Assembly (NCBI GenBank): GCA_963734725.1 | Contig: CAVTIX010000027.1 | Coordinates: 124,001-188,000, forward strand | DNA from: DASXKD01 sp963734725 | GTDB lineage: Bacteria; Actinomycetota; Actinomycetes; Streptosporangiales; Streptosporangiaceae | Length of the DNA: 64,000 nt | Reading direction: 5' to 3' | In this document: positions 63,398-64,000 of the stretch, piece after piece | Layout: each line of letters begins with the position of its first letter | Numbering within the stretch: position 1 is the stretch's first letter | The notes under the pieces: generated by a model | Told to the model about the DNA's origin: nothing | Seen by the model: the letters and a program-made list of their open reading frames with translations, nothing else | Database searches by the model: none | Program-made: the position numbers and the translations under genes

Positions 63398-64000
63398 ATG
63401 CAGGCGGATTCACCCGCCGCGGTGAGGCTGGGGATCGCAGGTCTTGACGTGCGCTTCGGCACCCGGCAGGTCGTCGGCGTCGATGAGCTGTCGGTCGGCG
63501 AGGCCGAGATCGTCGGGCTGGCCGGGGAGAGCGGCTCCGGCAAGTCGATGACCACGCTGGCCGTGCTCGGCCTGGCGCATACGGTTGGCGCCACGGTGCG
63601 CGGCAGCATCACGCTGGACGGCACCGAGCTGACCGGCCTGTCCCAGCGGCAACTGCGGGACCTGCGCGGGCGCCGGATCGCGGCCATCTTCCAGAGCCCG
63701 GCGGCCGCGTTCAGCCCGGTGTTCAAAGTGGGCAGCGTGGTGCACCGGGCGCTACGGCTGCACGGGATGAGCAAAGATGAGGCCACCGAGGCCGCCGGCC
63801 GGGCCGTGCGCCAGGTGCTGCTCTCCCCCGGCCTGCTCGACCGGTACCCCTCGCAACTGTCCGGCGGGCAGCTCCAGCGGGTGGCGATCGCGATCGCGCT
63901 GGCGCTGCGCGCCGAGGTGCTGCTCGCCGACGAGCCGACCAGCGCGCTCGACGTGACCGTCCAGGCGGAGGTGCTGGAACTGCTCCGTGAGCTGCGCGAC
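63398..64000 (+). CDS. ABC transporter ATPase, DppD-like, truncated by window edge
   Basis: The frame opens at ATG 63398 (MQADSPAAVRLGIAGLDVRFG) and is still open at the edge after 201 residues. Walker A GESGSGKSM, signature LSGGQLQR and Walker B VLLADEPTSALD are present. It should energise the permeases at 57438 and 58451. A second ATPase probably follows outside the window. Confidence 0.88.
   Translation, partial: MQADSPAAVRLGIAGLDVRFGTRQVVGVDELSVGEAEIVGLAGESGSGKSMTTLAVLGLAHTVGATVRGSITLDGTELTGLSQRQLRDLRGRRIAAIFQSPAAAFSPVFKVGSVVHRALRLHGMSKDEATEAAGRAVRQVLLSPGLLDRYPSQLSGGQLQRVAIAIALALRAEVLLADEPTSALDVTVQAEVLELLRELRD

Noticed and set aside
1..64000. tRNA, rRNA, integrase or attachment sites
   Set aside because: None could be recognised by eye; a covariance-model scan would be needed to exclude small RNA genes.

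Overview
The window is high-GC actinomycete DNA, probably from a filamentous, soil-type Actinomycetia. The evidence is the strong GC bias at third codon positions, an XRE (Scr1-type) regulator with a DUF397 protein and an RsbW-like ATPase, a SigK/RskA sigma module, a ROK regulator, stand-alone LigD polymerase, and leaderless genes behind TAGGCT-type -10 boxes. I cannot place it to genus. No rRNA, tRNA, CRISPR array, transposase or phage genes were seen.

Layout. 1-3.3 kb: an S8 peptidase cut by the left edge, divergent from a TPR-CHAT (caspase-like) protein. 3.5-9.4 kb: unlinked accessory and regulatory genes (MucR-like zinc finger, PadR, TfoX, VOC, DUF4287/DUF5655, TMEM175). 9.5-12.9 kb: HxlR regulator, FAD oxidoreductase, MarR regulator and small membrane protein, with overlapping genes and a palindromic operator. 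13-17.2 kb: a SigK/RskA module divergent from a Tat-exported protein and a DUF4331 protein, with matching SigK-like promoters in both directions. 17.3-37.5 kb: a large amino-sugar locus, most likely for chitosan or chito-oligosaccharides. 37.7-43.8 kb: MFS exporter, secreted GH18, oxidoreductases, a GNAT enzyme and LigD polymerase. 44-52.6 kb: orphan C5 methyltransferase, SthA, a PLP decarboxylase, the XRE/DUF397/ATPase group and a PucR regulator. 53-64 kb: an operon for uptake and hydrolysis of a hydantoin- or oxoproline-like compound, cut by the right edge.

How the amino-sugar locus works (inference). A secreted GH2 exo-glucosaminidase (+ strand) and a secreted GH9 enzyme cut the polymer. 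An Opp-type ABC transporter (binding protein, two permeases, two ATPases) imports oligomers. Two GH4 enzymes, three sugar kinases (ROK, BadF/NagK-like, PfkB) and a SIS-domain deaminase channel the sugars into glycolysis. Near-identical 19-bp palindromes (15 of 19 positions match) overlap the GH2 promoter and the promoter region of the minus-strand operon, beside the divergent ROK repressor gene. That ties the two transcription units into one regulon.

Sequence quality. At least five genes (FAD oxidoreductase, GH2, one GH4, the amino-sugar binding protein, PucR) need a single-base frameshift correction to give full-length family members. A sixth shift probably separates the ROK repressor from the SIS gene. 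Both halves of each gene look intact, so indel errors in the assembly are more likely than mass gene decay; reads are needed to decide.

The window also has many short tandem repeats (15-39 nt units) at gene ends and leaders, and two families of conserved intergenic palindromic elements, each present twice.
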